Assembly (NCBI GenBank): GCA_963678705.1
Contig: OY783204.1
Coordinates: forward strand, 1,364,001 to 1,428,000
DNA from: Panorpa germanica
Taxonomy: Eukaryota; Arthropoda; Insecta; Mecoptera; Panorpidae
Length of the DNA: 64,000 nt
Reading direction: 5' to 3'
This document shows, piece after piece, positions 11,401-21,147 of this stretch. Made by a program: the position numbers and the translations under genes. Below the pieces are notes generated by a model. That model ran no database searches and was not told the DNA's origin. It worked only from the letters and a program-made list of their open reading frames with translations. The stretch's first letter is position 1, and every line of letters starts with the position of its first letter.

Positions 11401-12181
11401 TCTACAATACAAATATAAAGTAAATAATGTTAAAAGTTCATATTCCGTAGAATTAATAGCGATCATGAAACTAATAGAAATACTGCAAACTAAAGATAGT
11501 ATAAATATATTAATAATCACAGACTCTAATAGTGTATGTCAATCTTTAAACAACAACATTTTTAAAAATAATAACAACTACAAGATTTGTTCAATTAAAA
11601 AATATCTTTTAAAAACAAAGAATAGAGGTATAAATATTAAAATCCTATGGATCCCCGGTCACTCTGGTATAAAAGGAAATGAAATTGCTGACAAACTAGC
11701 AAAGGAAGCTTGCCTTAATGGGGAATTCCTTGATATCAAATGGAATTATAAAGATGTCAAAATAATTGTCAATGAAAGAAGTAATATAGACTGGCAGGTT
11801 AACTACAAGCAAAGAAGTGTAACTACAGGTAAACAATTCTTTTCTAATAACCCAAAAATACTAAAGACATTATGGTTCACAAAAGATCACCCCCGAAGAT
11901 TCATAACAACAATGACGCGAATCAAAACAGGCCATTGCAGAGTTCCATTTCATTTACACAAAATAAATTTATTGAGAACCCCAAATTGTATATGTGACGA
12001 GGAGGGAACATTCGATCATGTTATTTTAGGATGCAGACTATTAAAAAAAGAAATTGACGATTTGATGTACAACTTAGCTGAGGAGGCTTTTTTTCCCGCA
12101 AACATATCCTACCTGATTAGTATAGAAGAATGCTCAAAGAAAATCTATAATTTCATAATAGCTAATAAAATTGAAATATAA
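8459..12181 (+). pseudogene. Element B ORF2: endonuclease, reverse transcriptase, RNase H
   Basis: One continuous frame of 1,240 residue positions with a single TAG at codon 247 (9,197-9,199), probably from TGG. Residues 1-246 are an AP-like endonuclease (WNCRG, SETF, GDFNATHLAWD, GSDHFPI). The RT follows, with the catalytic YADD at about residue 665. RNase H begins at about residue 958 (WFTDGS), has the second acidic block VELIAIM and ITDSNSV, and ends with WIPGHSGIKGNEIADKLA at about residue 1,064. A CxC...H...C element near residue 1,177 closes the protein. All catalytic motifs are present, so the element was active recently. It would nick target DNA and copy its RNA there. An ATG at 8,459 gives the expected endonuclease start. 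Confidence 0.85.
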
Positions 12182-12292
12182 ACTGTATTTTATTATTAAT
12201 ATCGACATTATTATTATGTAAATATTTTAAATAATTATTGTAAAGTTTTTATGTAATGGCAAGCAGGTTGAATAAGCCAAAGCCTTTTTTAA

Positions 12293-12841
12293 TTGTGAAT
12301 AAATTAAAATCAAATCTTAATTAATTGTGAGCCAATAATTAATAAGATGGTGATCAGAAGTCCGCTGCAAAATACAACAGCTTACGGCACCGATAAAACA
12401 AACATCTCTGATAAAACGGACACCTTCCCAGAGACTAGGGTATGCCTCACTATACCTCAAAATGTACAATCTCCATCCAACCGTTGGACAACCGTCCAAC
12501 ACAAGAAAAGACTAAGAAGTCCAGAAGTGCTGAATGCCAGGAAACAGACAAAACTAGCCGACTATTGGCTGAGTAAACCAATAGAAACCAATAACAGTTG
12601 TGAATGCCTGACAGAAGAGAAACGAGGAAAAGTAGAAACCACAAACGAGACAGCTACCAATGAATTAAGCAACACAACCATTATACCCAAACCTCCACCC
12701 GTAACAATATATAAGTTTCAGAAAACGGTAAAACTGTTGTAATAAAATGGATAAAATCACAGAAATGAACCAATGGAAACAGGAAATATAAACGAAGATA
12801 TAAAAATAGAAATAACGGAAGAACGCGTCGTTAAAAAAAAA
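12293..12841 (+). mobile_element. Poly(A)-tailed retroposon C (ORF1 fragment), 5' end replaced by B
   Basis: This block is almost identical to 21,163-21,726 in copy A'. There the insert starts at 21,148 and ends in a run of A, flanked on both sides by AACTGTT, so it is an independent retroposed insertion into the RT of element A. In this copy the left flank and the first bases are gone because element B ends here. The right side keeps the A run (12,833-12,843) and the AACTGTT word (12,842-12,848). It encodes one 131-codon frame (see next entry). Confidence 0.7.
12347..12742 (+). CDS. 131-aa ORF inside retroposon C, ORF1-like
   Basis: Open frame starting MVIRSPLQNTTAYG and ending FQKTVKLL. 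The protein is polar, rich in Thr, Asn, Lys, without zinc knuckles or a recognised domain; the middle reads RWTTVQHKKRLRSPEV, a style seen at the N-terminus of non-LTR ORF1 proteins. The copy at 21,232-21,627 is nearly identical (a few substitutions) and equally open. Its location in a poly(A)-tailed insert suggests an ORF1 transcript, prematurely polyadenylated, that was reverse transcribed. Expression is not implied. Confidence 0.45.
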   Translation: MVIRSPLQNTTAYGTDKTNISDKTDTFPETRVCLTIPQNVQSPSNRWTTVQHKKRLRSPEVLNARKQTKLADYWLSKPIETNNSCECLTEEKRGKVETTNETATNELSNTTIIPKPPPVTIYKFQKTVKLL

Positions 12842-12844
12842 AAC

Positions 12845-14391
12845 TGTTACAAGTAACGTTAAATTCCTGGGTGTTTGGTTTGATTCAAAAAGCACATGGT
12901 GCAAAGAAATCATCTCAATTATAGCAAAATGTCACAAAGGAATAAATGTAATGAGATGTCTAGCTGGAAGCAGCTGGGGAAGTCATCCTCTAACTCTACT
13001 CAGTATTTATAAAGCCATTGTCAGACCCCATTTTGACTACTCCAGTACATTAGTTTGTACCGCAAATAATACAAGACTTAAAAAATTAGACACAGTACAA
13101 AACAAAGGACTAAGAATAATAATAGGAGCAATGGGTTCTACTCCTATACAGATTCTTAACCTGGAAACCAATATGCCATGCCACCTCTAAAAATTCGAAG
13201 ACAGATATTAAGTGACAATTTCTTCATCAAAATAATCCAAAGTAAGTACCAAAATATCATATCTAGAATAGAAGCACTTCAAAATGTATACTTTAAGCCA
13301 TATTGGATAAACAAGAACCAACCTCTTCTTTTAATAAGCTACAATCACTACAAAAATATACCTATAGAAAGTTTTGAGATCATGCCCTACTTTAAATCTT
13401 CATATGAACTAAAAACTATTAAAATAGATACCGAAATTAAATATTTCAACAAGAAAGACAACAACACTATAATATATCAACGATATATGAATTTTATGTG
13501 CACTGAAAACATAAAATGGGACATATGGTATACAGATGATTCCGTAAATTATAAATCTAAAAAAGGAGGTGCTGGCTTATACAACTCTACAACAAACAAG
13601 CAATATAAGTTTAAGTTAAATAATATATCAAGTTCATTCAATGCTGAACTTATAGCTATATTGAAGACAATGAAGATAATTAAAAACACTAAAGAGTCTA
13701 ACATATTAATAGTAACAGATGCATATAGTGTATTAGCAGCTATAAATAATAACAACTTCAAAAACAATAATAATAATAAAATTTGTAAAATAAAAGCAAT
13801 ATATTATATTGTAAACTGAAAAAGAGTGAAGTGAACATAAAATTTTTATGGGTACCAGGTCATTCTAGAATTTTAGGCAATGAAACTGCAGATAAGTTAG
13901 CAAAAGAAGCATGTACTGACGGTAAATTAATAGATATAAAATATCCCCTAAATGAAATAAAAATTATTATCAAGGAAAAGGCATATATAGACAGGCAAAT
14001 AATATACAAAGAGGCAAGTCAAACCACAGGCAAAACATTCTACCTTTTCAACAATAAAATTAAAGATAACATGTGGATCAATAAAAATTTATCTAGAAAA
14101 TTCATTTATACAATATGCCGACTAAGATCAGGTCATTGTAAAGTCCCATCACATCTAGCAAAAATAAAAATAATACAATCTTCTAATTGCATCTGTGGAG
14201 AGGAAGGTACTATAGACCACATGGTACTAGGATGTAAATTCAAAAAACAGGAACTCGTCCACTTATGGAGTAATTTATGTAAACATACCATGATGCCAGT
14301 AAACGTGTTAAGTCTAATATATGATATAAATAGTGCCACTACAAAATGTGTGATTGAGTTTATAATTGACAATAAAATTGAACATGTATAG
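12845..14391 (+). pseudogene. Element A ORF2, RT thumb, RNase H and C-terminus
   Basis: Resumes element A after insert C: KFLGVWFDSKSTW, RCLAGSSWGSHPLTLLSIYK, HFDYSSTLVC, then RNase H (IWYTDDSVN, NAELIAIL, IVTDAYSV, WVPGHSRILGNETADKLA) and the CIC...H...C terminus. Three frames carry it: to 13,190, 13,178-13,819 and 13,831-14,391. The first break is a 5-bp duplication (ATGCC at about 13,172-13,181) that is absent in A' at 22,058. In RNase H the first catalytic motif reads TDDS rather than TDGS. Stop at 14,389-14,391, 3' UTR to 14,560. Confidence 0.8.
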
Positions 14392-14593
14392 AGAATCTTC
14401 AGAAAACTTTAACTTAGATGTAACAAATGGTGATGTAAATATAATAGTTTATACATAGTAGTTATATATGTATAGTTTTAAATAATTTTTATATATCATA
14501 GAATGTAATATTTATTTGTATTTTAGAATGGCAAGAAGGCTGAATAAGCCAAAGCCCAATAAATAAAAAAAATAAAAAAATTTGCAGGGTACG

Positions 14594-14985
14594 TTTTAAG
14601 AAGGTGTTCCACACTTCGAAAAGAATTTAAGTGTCTCGAAAATAAAAGTTTAGAGTATCCAAATGAACAATTTATAGACTTAATAAAAAATATTGAATGT
14701 ACTGTCTTTGAATTACTGCCACAAAGACACAATAGGGTAGATGAGATTATGAAAACAGTACGGCATGAAACAGATTTCACTCTTTTCGTATGAACAGATC
14801 ACAGCAGAGTTAAAAGAGACATTACTTAATTTGTCAGTGAATCTGTACATATATAAATGGGTGAAAGATATTAATCAATTGCTCTCTGGGAGATCATCGC
14901 TATCATCTTCTATGTAGAGCGATTGTATTAAAGTGGCAGCACAGCAGAATTTTGGTAAAATAATTTTGAGGTTATAAAACTTATT
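14594..14985 (+). pseudogene. P-like transposase C-terminus (array unit 1, right half)
   Basis: Picks up at the base where element A interrupted the reading: RRCSTLR, then NEQFIDLIKNIECTVFELLP, a stretch read as TLFV followed by stop, and YKWVKDINQLLS. In P transposases this C-terminal end has the same Trp-Ile/Val-Lys-(D/E)-Ile-Asn pattern. About 70 bp coding a CDICKNTL-type Cys pair present in units 2, 4 and 5 is missing here. Multiple stops. Confidence 0.65.
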
Positions 14986-15029
14986 TATTATCAGAATAAT
15001 TAATACGTCTGTTTTAATTTATACTATAG

Positions 15030-16010
15030 AATTGATTTATTATTAGATAATAAAAATTTATTGGAGAATAAGCAAACAAATGCGCTGAATAATAAGCTAA
15101 AGGATAACTGTTGGGATGAGATTACTATGAAATATAACGCATCAGCAGTTTCAGGTGTACGTACAAAGAAACAGCTAAATTAACTGTACAACATATTAAA
15201 GAGATGCGCCAAAAAGAAAATGAACGACGATCGTGTAAGTAATACGTTTCAATACGTAACATATACCTAATTTAATTGTTATTTAAGTTTTCATGAATAT
15301 GTAACTATAGTTTTCTCAATATATTAAATACTAAATATTAATTTTCAGCAAGAATGTTACAAAACTGGAGGCGGAACGTATGACAACAAATGTACTGAAG
15401 TTGATTTGAAAATTATTAATATTTTAAAAGATAATTTTATGCCGGACGATAATCCATTCGATTCAAGTGGTGATTTATTCGGTGAAGGTTTGTATATCAC
15501 TACACACATTGTTAAACAAATGATATACTAGTACAAGCAATAATTGATACAGATTTTAATCAAAATATTGTTCACAAGATTAAGATAGACATCGTTTCTT
15601 TTTCAGACAGAGCCGAACCCTCGACAGCAGTCATTGATTTAGGTGCATCCAGTTCAAAAACTGCACTCGAAGTGTGCTCTTTACCCGAACCATCCCAGTA
15701 TACAACATATGTTTAGCAAATATCCATAAATTACGAAAACACCAAAAATTAGTAACGAGAGAGTTACAAAAGCACCAGCCATTCAGCTCAAGAAAAAAAA
15801 ATATTTAAATGAAATAACCGATGCTTTCATTCATAGTTAATCAAAAAAAAAAATAAGGAAGATGATTTACAATTAAATAATAAAATAATAATACTAAACT
15901 CAGAAAAGGAACATAAACTTAAAAAGCTGGAGCAGAGTGAAATGTTATTTAACAAACAAATGGAGATTTTGGAGCTGGAGAAAAATTGTAAATTGGAATA
16001 AAGCAAGAAA
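15030..16010 (+). pseudogene. Myb/SANT-like (zeste-type) DNA-binding pseudogene, array copy 1
   Basis: Three exon-like blocks with canonical junctions. Exon a (15,030-15,234) encodes DLVLDN-like text, ENKQTNALNNKLKDNCWDEI and KYNASAVSGVRTKKQL, a Myb_DNA-bind_5 / MSANTD-type trihelix. Intron 1 is 15,235-15,348 (GTAAGT...TTTTCAG). Exon b (15,349-15,487) gives GGGTYDNKCTEVDLKII and NPFDSSGDLFGE. Intron 2 is 15,488-15,606. Exon c (15,607-16,000) carries AVIDLGASSSKTALEV, then a Lys/Glu-rich coiled coil ending KQMEILELEKN. The order, DNA-binding domain, acidic middle, coiled coil, fits this protein family. A TAA after KKQLN and other lesions kill this copy, and the first exon is absent. Retained introns show DNA-level spread. 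Confidence 0.65.
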
Positions 16011-16089
16011 CAAATGGAAATGGCCATACCTAACTCCTACAGCAATTGAATGCTACTAGGCAAAGCCAACGGTATCCTCTGTTGGCTCA

Positions 16090-16450
16090 CAAAATTTTAG
16101 TCTTATGCAAAATATTGTTAGCAGAGAATCCCATACAGAAAAGACATACGACGTATCCGCCTACGTCACGGATTTATTGGGACGTATTGAAGAGGATCGT
16201 ATTTATAATACCTTGTATTTGAATATGGCATTGATTGGTAGTGACACATTTAAACTGTCACCACATCAATTAATAATTGAATTCAGAAAGAACAACATTC
16301 TGAATGTGGATAATTTTATTTCTTTCGCAGCGAATAGAATAAATGCAACCACATGCAGTGATGTCGAAAAGGCTACCCATGACCAAAGCAATAGTCCATT
16401 GTGGATAGAACTGAGATATGGTCGTGTAACTGATAAGATAAGATCAAAAG
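16090..16450 (+). pseudogene. YqaJ-type fragment, array copy 2
   Basis: Frame 16,105-16,521 repeats copy 1 almost residue for residue through SPLWIELRYGRVT, then diverges to DKIRSKECYRQKKK instead of ASKVYEIARCKT, so the first nuclease motif is interrupted by a rearrangement. The same variant junction occurs in the copy at 27.0 kb, pairing these two units. Directly upstream is the Myb/SANT coiled-coil exon (ends about 16,010). Confidence 0.6.
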
Positions 16451-16484
16451 AATGTTACAGACAGAAGAAAAAAATGCAAGAAGA

Positions 16485-16530
16485 ACATTACTTTTCATTA
16501 AAAACACTTGATTTGTTATAATAATATTAA
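16485..16530 (+). repeat. Gypsy LTR 3'-end remnant
   Basis: Starts at an ACATTAC word and ends ACTTGATTTGTTATAATAATATT; these are the last bases of the longer LTR-like sequence at 24,686-24,910. Similar stubs are at 19,658-19,678 and 27,440-27,482. They lie at the same place, between the YqaJ and P segments, so a LTR was present in the ancestral unit. Confidence 0.5.
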
Positions 16531-16559
16531 CAAACCATTGAATATAGACTTTTGAGGGG

Positions 16560-17390
16560 TAACATTTTATAGGAAGCTAATGACATAGATACGGAAAAAT
16601 ATAAAGGTTTGGTCAAAATCCCGTCAATAAATAATTTTATTTCTAGTATAAAAAGTTGTATATGCCTCTGGTTTAAATTGAAAAATGATAAGAAATTTGA
16701 ATACTTAATAAGCAGAAGGGTGAACCAGGACCCACTTGAAATTTTTTCGGTGCCATTCGAACAGACGGAAGGTTCCATACAAGGCCAACACCAACGGATT
16801 TTGAAAGTTCCTTCAAAGCATTAGTTATCAATAACATGTCTTCAAGACATTCTATTGATGCTAATTGTGAAGAGGACAAATGTGTTGGCCTTGTATCAAA
16901 TATCAGACATTTATTAAGTCATGCGGAAGACTGCAGTGAAATTGCAGAAGTTGGAGACGTTGTTTCGCAAGTGCGTGCAACTGTGCATGAAGTAGCTGGT
17001 GCTACAGCAACACAATTAAATAAAGTGTGTAACCTAGAAATAGGTTACTTTGCAGGGTACGCTTTAAGAAGGTGTTCCACACTTCTTAAGTTGAGCGATT
17101 GCGACATCTGCAAAAACACGTTAAGGGCAGACTTTCCAACTTCAGTACATAAACTGATCGAAAAAAGAGAATTTAAGTGTCTTGAAAATAAAAGTTTAGA
17201 GTATCCAAATGAACAATTTATAGACTTAATAAAAAATATTGAATGTACTGTCTTTGAATTACTGCCATAAAAGCACAATAGGGTAGATGAGATTATCGAA
17301 ACAGTACGGCATGAAACAGATATCACTCTTTTCGTATGTACAGATCACAGCAGAGTTAAAAGAGACATTACTTAATTTGTTAGTGAATCT
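16560..17390 (+). pseudogene. P-like transposase C-terminal half (array unit 2)
   Basis: Reads WFKLKNDKKFEYLIS, RVNQDPLE, then after a one-base deletion in a T run (16,743-16,748) FGAIRTDGR, DFESSFKALVINNMSSRHS, NCEEDKC, ATATQLNKVCNLEIGYFAGY, CDICKNTLRADFPTSVH, NEQFIDLIKNIECTVFELLP and RHETDITLFVCTDH. This is the longest uninterrupted version (frames 16,836-17,270 and on). The T-run frameshift is shared by the copies at 19.9, 25.1 and 27.7 kb, so it was fixed before amplification. Belongs to the subtype with GACTGCAGTGAAATTG at about 16,930, like unit 5. Confidence 0.75.
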
Positions 17391-17397
17391 GTACATA

Positions 17398-18177
17398 GTA
17401 CATAGTGACATACATTACATTTTAAAGAAAGACTTACATCTAAAAGCCTATAAAATTCAATTGGTTCAAGAATTGAAGGATACGGACTATGCTAATCGAC
17501 TGAATTTTGCGAACGAAGTGCTGCAGCGATTTGACAACTTTAACAACATACTGTTCAGTGACGAAGCAAATTTTCACCTGAATGGTCATGTTAATAAGCA
17601 GAATTGTCGGTACTGGGCAGTGGAGAATCCGAGACGAAAGCATGAACGACCCCTGCATAGCCCGAAGGTCGTTGTTTGGGCCGCTATGTCTGCTAAAGGC
17701 ATAATTGGTCCTTATTTTTATGAAGATCAACGAGGCCGAGCAATTAATGTGAATAGTGACCGGTATTGCGATATGTTGCGAAATTTTTTGGTCCCAGAGT
17801 TGCAGGAGTTTGCAGGTTTCAACTCAAGAACGTGGTTCCAGCAAGATGGGGCCACTTGCCATACCTCAAATAACTCAATGGAAGTTGTTAACGAGTTATT
17901 CCCTAATAAAGTCATTTCGCGAAGGGGTAACATCAACTGGCCTCCCAGAAGCCCCGACCTTAGCCCGCTTGACTATTTTGCATGGGGATACCTTAAAAGT
18001 AAGGTTTATCAAAACAATCCGACGAATCTAACCCAGTTAAAGCAAAACATCAGGTCAGAAATGGCAGCAATATCGATAGCTATGTGTCAACGTGTTATCG
18101 CCAATCTTCGTTTCCGTTTAGAAGAGTGCCAGCAACGTAACGGTCATCATTTGGATAACGTCATCTTTTCCAAATAA
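17398..18177 (+). pseudogene. DD41D mariner transposase, N-terminus missing
   Basis: About 260 codons, no internal stop, from HSDIHYILKKDLHLKAYKIQ through the catalytic domain to NGHHLDNVIFSK. The family enzyme cuts and pastes at TA. A complete protein would have about 90 more N-terminal residues with two helix-turn-helix domains. The open frame fuses upstream into P-transposase sequence (from 17,287) by chance. The intact catalytic part implies recent insertion; without the DNA-binding domain it should be inactive. Confidence 0.8.
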
Positions 18178-18284
18178 TTCTCCAATTCATATGCTAATAA
18201 TAAACAATAAACTTTTTTATTGCATACAAATAATTTTTGTTTCATTGAACTTACAAATACCCGATACCCTTTCTGGACACCCTG
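17398..18284 (+). mobile_element. Tc1/mariner element, DD41D type, 5'-truncated
   Basis: The transposase is in an open frame to 18,177. Catalytic residues are SDEANFHL (first D), WFQQDGATCH (second D) and RSPDLSPLDYFAWG (third D in PLD). I count 41 residues between the second and third, the DD41D spacing known from rosa/Visitor-type elements. The right terminus ends GGACACCCTG at 18,284 followed by TATAAATGGG, which restores the interrupted P sequence. The left terminus should begin CAGGGTGTCC, but the element starts in mid-coding at about 17,398; both DNA-binding HTH domains and the left TIR are missing. Confidence 0.8.
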
Positions 18285-18286
18285 TA

Positions 18287-18463
18287 TAAATGGGTGAAAG
18301 ATATTAATCAATTGCTCTCTGGGAGATTATCGCTGTCATCTTCTATGAAGAGCGATTGTATTAAAGTGGCAGCACAGCAAAATTTTGGTAAAATAATTTT
18401 TAAGTTATAAGCTTATTTATTATCAGAAAAATTAATACGTCTGATTTAATTTATACTATAGAA
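18287..18463 (+). pseudogene. P-like transposase end, continued after mariner
   Basis: Continues unit 2 with WVKDINQLLSGRLSLSSSM-type coding text and the AT-rich intron that precedes the Myb/SANT exon. It ends at ATAGAATTG, where a different P fragment is inserted. Confidence 0.6.
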
Positions 18464-19543
18464 TTGGATGCAGAGATAAATCAAATTAACTCCAAGAGTA
18501 GTACTCAGACTCCAAGCATCAGGACTGAGAATAATTTTTGCACCCCACTTAACAAAGGGAACAGTCCTAACGCCGTATTAAAAAGGATTATTATAAATGT
18601 AATAGAATAATTGCACAAAAGCAAAATAACTGTAGTAGTGTTAGTGTCCGACCAAGGAGGTTACTCTATCGGAGCTATGAAAGAGCTGTGCGCAGGGAGA
18701 CAATCTTTTAAAGTAAATGGAGAAAATGTAATTTATATTGCAGAACCTCCACATTTATTTAAAAATTTAAGGAACAATTTCTTAAATAAATATATTCAAT
18801 TCGATCCAGACAATTCGTATAGAGAGCCAAATGGTCATATTTAGTTAAGACATTTCAAGACGATCAAATGAGGCGTGTTAAATTGATGTTTTGCCTTAAG
18901 ACTACTAGAATAAAAATGCGAGTTGGTATTGCAGCAAAACAGCTCAGCAATTCTACAGCTGTCATGATTCAAACCATGGCATTAATAAGCAGTCCTCCTG
19001 GAACGAACAATATTCCAGCTGATTCTATTTATACCTCAGAATTTGTACAATGGATGAACCAATTATTTGAAAGTGTAAATGGCACTATATCTGCTAGTAT
19101 GAAACAACTGAGACAAAAAGTAACCAAAGAACCGGAACACTTAGAATTTTTGCGCAATATTATAAAAAAAAATGCATCTGTGGAAATTTTATAGTCCGGA
19201 AAACCCGAAAGTTGAAATATTTGGAAAGAAAATGAAATGTATAAATGGTTGGGTTGATACTTTGAAGGGCATGATTCAAGTTTCAGAATATTATAGCAGT
19301 AGAGGAATATGCGAGTTTCCTCCAAGATCTTTACATCAAGATTCTATAGAAACTTTATTTGGACAAATTCGTCAAATTGGAGGTCGCTATATTATGCCCA
19401 TGTGCAACCAATTCATTAGCCAATCGCAACGAAAACGATGCACAGAAATACACGCAACTCTTGAAAGTACTTCCGTTCAACGTGATAATGCAACAACAAG
19501 ACATTGTCAACCATCCACCACCGAAGGAAAAATTTACTGGTTG
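18464..19543 (+). pseudogene. Second P-type transposase lineage, central part, fused to Gypsy gag piece
   Basis: Frame 18,611-18,844 gives VVVLVSDQGGYSIGAMKELC and IYIAEPPHLFKNLRNNFLN, the 'DQG...PHLfKnlRN' centre of P transposases. Frame 18,868-19,194 gives ISSPPGTNN and VQWMNQLFESVNGTIS; frame 19,172-19,400 gives GWVDTLKGMIQ and SIETLFGQIRQIGG, the equivalent of the NQDPLEKFFG motif in the array. So three frames cover a contiguous central region. From 19,437 to 19,543 the DNA matches the Gypsy gag at 28,917-29,000. The whole block interrupts the Myb/SANT exon border (ATAGAATTG / GATTTAGTATTAG). Confidence 0.7.
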
Positions 19544-19660
19544 ATTTAGTATTAGATAATAAAAATTTATTGGAGAATAAGCAAACAAATGAGCAGAATA
19601 ATAAGCTAAAGGATAACTGTTGGGATGAGATTACTATGAAATATAACGCATCAGCAGTTT
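19544..19660 (+). pseudogene. Myb/SANT-like exon fragment
   Basis: Encodes LVLDNKNLLENKQTNEQNNK and NCWDEITMKYNASAV, then breaks at GCAGTTTT into the LTR remnant TTTGTTATAATAATATT. The YqaJ segment and both downstream Myb/SANT exons are missing between this point and the next P segment, so a deletion of about 1.5 kb relative to other units is implied. Confidence 0.6.
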
Positions 19661-19679
19661 TATTTGTTATAATAATATT

Positions 19680-20208
19680 AACAAACCATTGAATATATGC
19701 TTTTGAGGGGTAACACTTTATAGGAAGCTAATGATATAGATACGGAAAAATATAAAGGTTTGGTCAAAATCCCGTCAATAAATAATTTTATTTCTAGTAT
19801 AAAAAGTTGTACGAGTACATGCCTCTGGTTTAAATTGAAAAATGATAAGAAATTTGAATACTTAATAAACCAGAAGGGTGAACCAGGACCCACTTGAAAT
19901 TTTTTCGGTGCCATTCGAACATACGGAAGGTTCCATACAAGTCCAACACCAACGGATTTTGAAAGTTCCTTCAAAGCATTAATTATCAATAACATGTCTT
20001 CAAGACATTCTATTGATCCTAACTGTGAAGAGGACAAATGTGTTGGCCTTGTATCAAATATCAGACATTTATTAAGTCATGCGGAAGACAGTGACATTGC
20101 AGAAGTTGGAGACGTTGTTTCGCAAGTGCGTGCAACTGTACATGAAGTAGCTGGTGCTACAGCAACTCAACTGAATAAAATGTGTAACCTAGAAATAGGT
20201 TACTTTGC
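19680..20208 (+). pseudogene. P-like transposase C-terminal part (array unit 3)
   Basis: Same content as unit 1: NQ.PLE region with the T-run deletion, then DFESSFKALIINNMSSRHS, NCEEDKC, ATATQLNKMCNLEIGYFARY. It belongs to the GACAGTGACATTG subtype with units 1 and 4. It is cut at the same base as unit 1 (TTTGCAAGGTACG) by element A'. Confidence 0.7.
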
Positions 20209-20416
20209 AAGGTACGCGTCAGTTCGCATCGAGACTCCTTGGTGAGCGCACGTGTTTATAATAAACAAAACAATAAAATAAATAGTGATCTTTCTTTGCA
20301 AATTATAATATTTTTTCGTGATTTATTTGTATTTAAATTATAATTTAGATTATAATTAAGTGATATTACAAAGAAGTGAAGTAACTTCATTTAATTATCA
20401 CTAGGTAATTAACAAA

Positions 20417-21079
20417 ATGGATATGGAGACTGAACCTCCCGATAAAGATCCGAACAATAAAAACAACTCTGTGACTAACAAATCATTTCCTACAGAAAAA
20501 ACATCCAGTGATATGGCAGAAAACTTAAATAACAATAGTGACAATGTTAAAAAAATATATAATAATTTATACAACACAGAAATAAAATATGACTCGTATA
20601 AAGTAATGATTGTTAAAAATAATAGTGATGGAAATACATTTTTTAGTTCTCTTAAATTAGCAGAAATAATTTGTAAAATCAGCAATAAATCTAATATAAT
20701 AGAAATTAAAAAAGTGGGAAGAAATAGAGTAATCGTTCAATGTGCTAATCCAATACTAGCTAACGAAATTACCAAATCAACATTGCTGAAAAACAATGGA
20801 TATGAAGCGTTTATCCCATTTTGCTGGTGCACAAAAGTAGCTATTATAAAAGGTGTTGATATAGAATATACGGAAGATACAATTTTAAATAATATAGAGT
20901 GCCCACCTTTTAAAGTAACGAGAGTGCAAAGGCTAAATCGAAAAATAAGAGTTGACGGAGCTATAAAATATGAACCCAGTACAACAGTGAAACTATTCTT
21001 TGAAGGACTTGCAATTCCTGCTTATGTTTACATGTGGAGAGTGAGACGAGCATGTGAACCACTAATAAAAGCAAAGTAA
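20417..21079 (+). pseudogene. Element A' ORF1, N-terminal part
   Basis: Open from MDMETEPPDKDPNNKN through EIKKVGRNRVIVQCANP, IIKGVDIEYTEDTILNN and LFFEGLAIPAYVYMW to RRACEP, then LIKAK and stop. It supplies the N-terminus that copy A lost. The zinc knuckles are removed by the deletion, so no nucleocapsid-like function remains. The ATG at 20,417 follows the leader and matches the position in element B (MDGAG...). Confidence 0.75.
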
Positions 21080-21147
21080 TAATTTTTACCAGACACAACT
21101 TAGATCGAAGTCCAAGAATTATTATGAAAAATAAATGTTTAACTGTT

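Larger units (their letters stand above)
6779..12292 (+). mobile_element. Non-LTR retrotransposon B, nearly complete
   Basis: A 5.5-kb element with 5' UTR (6,779-6,973), ORF1, a 24-A run (8,429-8,452), ORF2 and a 3' UTR (12,182-about 12,290) ending in the same AATAAGCCAAAGCC-type motif as element A, so A and B are diverged members of one lineage. RNase H after the RT and the CxC...H...C C-terminus place it in the I group of the Jockey superclade. It sits inside element A at 6,777, and host sequence on the right resumes inside insert C. No target duplication is visible; instead about 70 bp of target present in A' is missing. Few lesions: ORF1 frameshifts and one ORF2 nonsense codon. Confidence 0.8.
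3055..14580 (+). mobile_element. Non-LTR retrotransposon A (I/Jockey-group) with nested insertions
   Basis: The insertion site is the P-transposase fragment. The 13-bp word TTTGCAGGGTACG stands immediately left (3,042-3,054) and again immediately right (14,581-14,593), and the right end is an A-rich tail (14,560-14,580). This is a target-site duplication of a target-primed retrotransposon. Element A has a 5' leader (3,055-3,198), a zinc-knuckle ORF1 piece, part of the endonuclease, part of the RT, then the RT C-terminus, RNase H and 3' UTR. It was interrupted by a Mutator-like transposon, by element B, and by the poly(A)-tailed insert C. A sister copy (A') in unit 3 has the identical left junction. 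Confidence 0.8.

Noticed and set aside
11245-11520. Minus-strand frames of 60-95 codons inside the retrotransposons (also 10,501-10,782 and 13,549-13,767)
   Set aside because: They are antisense shadows of ORF2 with hydrophobic, low-complexity composition from AT-rich coding DNA.
17287-18177. A single 296-codon gene joining P-transposase and mariner sequence
   Set aside because: The first 37 codons are P-transposase DNA read in another frame; the fusion is an accident of the mariner insertion.
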